Below are positions 5,694 through 7,937 of a stretch of DNA of 7,937 nucleotides, piece by piece; within the stretch, counting starts at the first letter, position 1; each line of letters begins with the position of its first letter. The position numbers and the translations under genes were made by a program. The notes below the pieces were generated by a model, which saw only the letters and a program-made list of their open reading frames with translations, searched no databases and had not been told where the DNA came from. Origin of the DNA: GCA-2686265 sp036010965 (lineage in GTDB: Bacteria > Planctomycetota > UBA1135 > GCA-002686595); assembly GCA_036010965.1 (NCBI GenBank), contig DASCMO010000206.1:1-7937 (forward strand), given 5' to 3'.

Positions 5694-7040
5694 GCAGGTG
5701 GGGCGGCGGATCTTCGGCGGCTCGACCCTCGGCAAGCTCGTCTCCCCGTTCACGAAGTCGGAGCTGTCGTACGTCCTCGGCAACCCCAAGACGGGCAAAG
5801 CGCCCGGGATCGACGGCGTGTGCGCAGAGATGCTGACACGCCTCGGCCCGCGCGGCTAGCACTTCCTGCTGCAGCTCGCGAACCGGTCATGGCTACACGC
5901 TGAGGTGCCGCACCCATGGCGCGCCGCGGAGGTGGTGCCGGTCTACAAGGGCAGCGACAAGGACCCGAGCCTCCGCGGGTCGTACCGGCCCATCTCGCTC
6001 ACATCGGTGGTCAGCAAAGTCGTCGAGCGGCTGGTCAAAACCAGGGTGCAGGGCTTCCTAGAGCGCAACGACGTGATCGCGCCGGAGCAGGCGGGGTACC
6101 GCGACGCGCGCAGAGTCGACGAGCATTGTCGCAGACCATCCACGACAACATCACCCGCAAACACCACACGGTGCTGCTCTCCATCGACGCCACCGCTGCG
6201 TTCGATCGCACGGTGAAGTCCAAACTGTACGAAACAGTGGAGAGGAAGGGGCTGCCGAAGGAGATCATCGCGTGGTTTACCGCGTTCCTCACTGACCGCA
6301 AAGCGCGCGTGCGGGGTCGGGCACGAGACGAGCCACTTCCAAACGTTCAAGGGGTGGTGCCCGCAGGGCACGGTGCTTGGCCCGCTCTGTTGGACCATCT
6401 TCATCGATGACCTACAGGAGGTGCTGAAGAGTCTTGACGCGGAGCTCTTCGTGTACGCGGACGACGTCTGTGTCGCGTTCAGCGGCCCAGACCTTATCGG
6501 CAGTACGAGCGGGCGCAGTGCGCGCTCGACCTCCTGCTGCCGTGGGCGAACGCGAATTCGGTCAAGATATCGATGGAGAAGACGAGTGTGACGGGTTTCT
6601 CCCCCGCCATGCAGCGCAAAGGGAAGGGGAAGGGCAGCGCGGCGCACTTCCCTGGCCTCACGTACGGCACAGAGCCTGTCAAACATGCCACGGAGGCAAG
6701 GCTCCTCGGCGTCTGGTACGACGAGGCCTTCAATTTCTCTCGCCACATCGCCGAGGTGCACGCGAAGCTGAGCGAGCGTTTCAAAGTCTTCAAGTCGCTG
6801 TCCGGCACGAGTTGGGGCTGTCACCGGCGCACGCTCCGCACACTGTACCTCTCCCTCATGCAGTCGTGCGCTGACTTCGCACTGCCAGCGTACGCGCCCT
6901 TCGTTGGTGGGGACGCGCTGAAGCACGTCGCGAAAATCGAGAAGGATGCATCGATGCATGTCGGCGGCTTTGTGACCCGCACCCGCATCACCGCCATCTA
7001 CGGGGAGGCGGGCACGCGGCCGATCGGCATCCGCGCCTAG
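5611..7040 (+). pseudogene. retrotransposon reverse transcriptase domain, frameshifted
   Basis: Copies the element RNA into DNA at the nicked target. Motifs appear in the expected order: GKAPGIDGVCAEML, AEVVPVYKGSDKDP, SYRPISLTSVVSKVVERLV, EQAGYR, motif A SIDATAAFDR (6180-6209), motif B GWCPQGTVLGPLCW, motif C FVYADDVCVAF (catalytic YADD 6454-6465), then the thumb-like SMEKTSVTGFSP and ARLLGVWYDEAFNF. Three single-base shifts break the frame: a missing base near 6124 (before LSQTIHD), an extra G in the G-run 6313-6316, and a missing base near 6499 (before QYERAQCALD). TAG codons at 5857 (between LGPRG and HFLLQLANRSW) and 7038 (between IGIRA and LSSATLYERL) lie in otherwise conserved sequence. 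All catalytic Asp residues are present, so the damage looks recent, or partly a sequencing matter. The segments are open from 5653, 5905, 6373 and 6573 respectively. Confidence 0.88.
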
Positions 7041-7819
7041 CTCTCGTCGGCGACGCTGTACGAGCGGCTGCTGCGCCTCCCCGTCGACAACCCGGCGCGG
7101 AGGATCGCGGAGCAGGAGGAGCCTGGGGCGAGCAAGCAGCGCGGCTGGCGGAGCACGGCGCGCGACGTCGCAGGGAAGGCGGGGCTCGGCGAAGACGGGA
7201 TGCTGCGCGAGCCGCTGCCGACCCGTATTCTCGACGGGACGGTCTACCCATTCAAGCGCGTACCGACGTTCAAGCCCTGCCTTTGCGAGTATGTCACGAA
7301 GCGCGACCCTGCGAAGCGGCGTAGGGAGGTCGCACTGAAGACCCTCGCGCAGCTACCGCACCCCGACGTGATCGTAAACACTGACGGGTCGGTGCTGGTG
7401 CTGAGGCTGTCGTTACACGGTGGCGGCGGCTTCCATCTCGTCGACTCCAACGGCGTCGAGCACCGCGAGCGGACGCCGGCCGGGAAGCTGTGCAACTCGT
7501 GCCGTGCGGAGATGCACGGGCTGCTGTTCGCGTTGGGCCACCTCACAGCAACGGGCAGCGAAATCGCCGTGAAGCGCGGCGCGGAGATCCAAATCCTGAC
7601 GGATTCCCAGTCGTCCATCGTGTCCCTGATGGGCGGCCCGTTGAAGCAGTCGACGCACCTCGGGCAGCGCATCTGGCCGGAGCTCGCGAAGGTCGAGCAG
7701 ACGCACGACGCGCACGTCACGCTCGCCTTCGTCCCCGGGCACGTCAGCCTTGAGGGCAACACGGAGTCGGATAAGGGGTCGCGCGGGCAGGAGCGGGTCA
7801 TCGCGCAGCTCCGCGCTGG
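7041..7819 (+). pseudogene. retrotransposon RNase H domain and preceding connector
   Basis: Same frame as the end of the reverse transcriptase, separated from it only by TAG 7038. A connector (LSSATLYERLLRLPVDNP... to about 7365) precedes an RNase H domain that would remove the RNA strand after first-strand synthesis. The four catalytic acids are visible: Asp in VNTDGSV (7383), Glu in CRAEMHGLLFAL (7509), Asp in ILTDSQSSIVSL (7602) and Asp in GNTESDKGS (7770), with the helper His in FVPGHVSLEGN (7740). About fifteen residues after the last motif the frame enters the 10-bp array and keeps reading GATRRHQAPP repeats to the end of the window without a stop. No start codon of its own is expected; it is part of the polyprotein. 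Confidence 0.88.
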
Positions 7820-7937
7820 CACCAGGCGCCACCAGGCGCCACCAGGCGCCACCAGGCGCCACCAGGCGCCACCAGGCGCCACCAGGCGCCACCAGGCGCC
7901 ACCAGGCGCCACCAGGCGCCACCAGGCGCCACCAGGC
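7820..7937. repeat. 10-bp tandem array (CCAGGCGCCA)n, right end
   Basis: After GCGCTGG the sequence becomes CA followed by eleven perfect copies of CCAGGCGCCA and a partial CCAGGC, ending at the window edge. Orientation and sequence equal the left array, and 7832-7937 is identical to 1-106. The array directly follows the RNase H coding sequence and is read through by it. CACCAGG at 7820-7826 matches CACCAGG at 109-115, as expected for an insertion into the array with a 7-bp (or 7 plus multiples of 10) target duplication. Confidence 0.97.

Larger units (their letters stand above)
3766..7819 (+). mobile_element. near-complete non-LTR retrotransposon (ingi/I-like: APE endonuclease, RT, RNase H), copy B
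   Basis: One reconstructed protein runs through this region in the order charged N-terminal region, AP-type endonuclease, linker, reverse transcriptase, RNase H. That order defines the RNase H-bearing APE-type non-LTR elements such as ingi and L1Tc of trypanosomatids and the I group. There are no long terminal repeats, no integrase and no protease. Five single-base shifts (near 4105, 5610, 6124, 6315, 6499) and four in-frame TAG codons interrupt it. The left boundary is uncertain; coding-like sequence may start as early as about 3240. On the right the ORF runs straight into the 10-bp array with no 3' untranslated region or poly(A) tail. A C-terminal zinc finger, found after RNase H in several kinetoplastid relatives, is not seen here, so the 3' end may be truncated. 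Confidence 0.8.

Noticed and set aside
5943..6959. Reverse-strand frame of 338 codons opposite the reverse transcriptase
   Set aside because: The plus strand carries the ordered RT motifs including YADD; the antisense frame has no recognisable content and is open only because TAA/TGA/TAG are rare in GC-rich antisense.
5611..7040. Group II intron, retron or diversity-generating reverse transcriptase
   Set aside because: The linked AP-type endonuclease upstream and RNase H downstream, and the thumb sequence after YADD, place it with non-LTR retrotransposons.
7820..7937. Telomere repeat
   Set aside because: The 10-bp unit CCAGGCGCCA does not resemble any known telomere motif, and the array is present on both sides in the same orientation.

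Overview
The window is a GC-rich eukaryotic repeat region, most likely from a protist. The evidence is the single large gene in it: a non-LTR (LINE-type) retrotransposon of the ingi/I-like kind, which joins an AP-type endonuclease, a reverse transcriptase and an RNase H. There are no bacterial operon features, no RNA genes and no CRISPR array. The host species cannot be named from the sequence.

Layout: (1) 1-115, a perfect 10-bp tandem array (CCAGGCGCCA). (2) 115-587, coding-like sequence with an acidic N-terminal part, read in three successive frames; no family recognised. (3) 588-958, lower-GC, probably non-coding, with a TATA-like run, an AATAAA hexamer and a 10-bp direct repeat. (4) 959-1282, open but unrecognised. 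(5) 1283-2176, a diverged partial copy (copy A) of the retrotransposon: the C-terminal half of the endonuclease plus the linker, stopping where the reverse transcriptase would begin. (6) 2175-2893, two weak hypothetical reading frames, one with a TM-like segment and one with a CX2C-X19-CX2C zinc-binding pattern. (7) 2894-3065, non-coding with compact hairpins. (8) about 3229-3765, broken coding-like sequence. (9) about 3766-7819, the main element (copy B): charged N-terminal region, endonuclease, linker, reverse transcriptase, RNase H. (10) 7820-7937, the same 10-bp array again, in the same orientation.

Copy B gives one continuous protein only if single-base frameshifts near 4105, 5610, 6124, 6315 and 6499 are undone and four in-frame stops (4188, 4260, 5857, 7038) are read through. 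All four stops are TAG. The reverse transcriptase (YADD) and RNase H (D-E-D-D) active sites are intact. The endonuclease has Asp in place of the conserved Asn of GDxN and of the conserved His of SDH; the fragmentary copy A keeps both. Copy B therefore looks like a recently decayed element, or one carrying indel errors, whose endonuclease is probably inactive.

The most interesting structural feature is the flanking by the same 10-bp array on both sides, in phase with a short (7 bp plus multiples of 10) target duplication, with the element's ORF running directly into the array. This could mean insertion into a minisatellite, an array carried by the element, or a contig that ended in a repeat at both sides.
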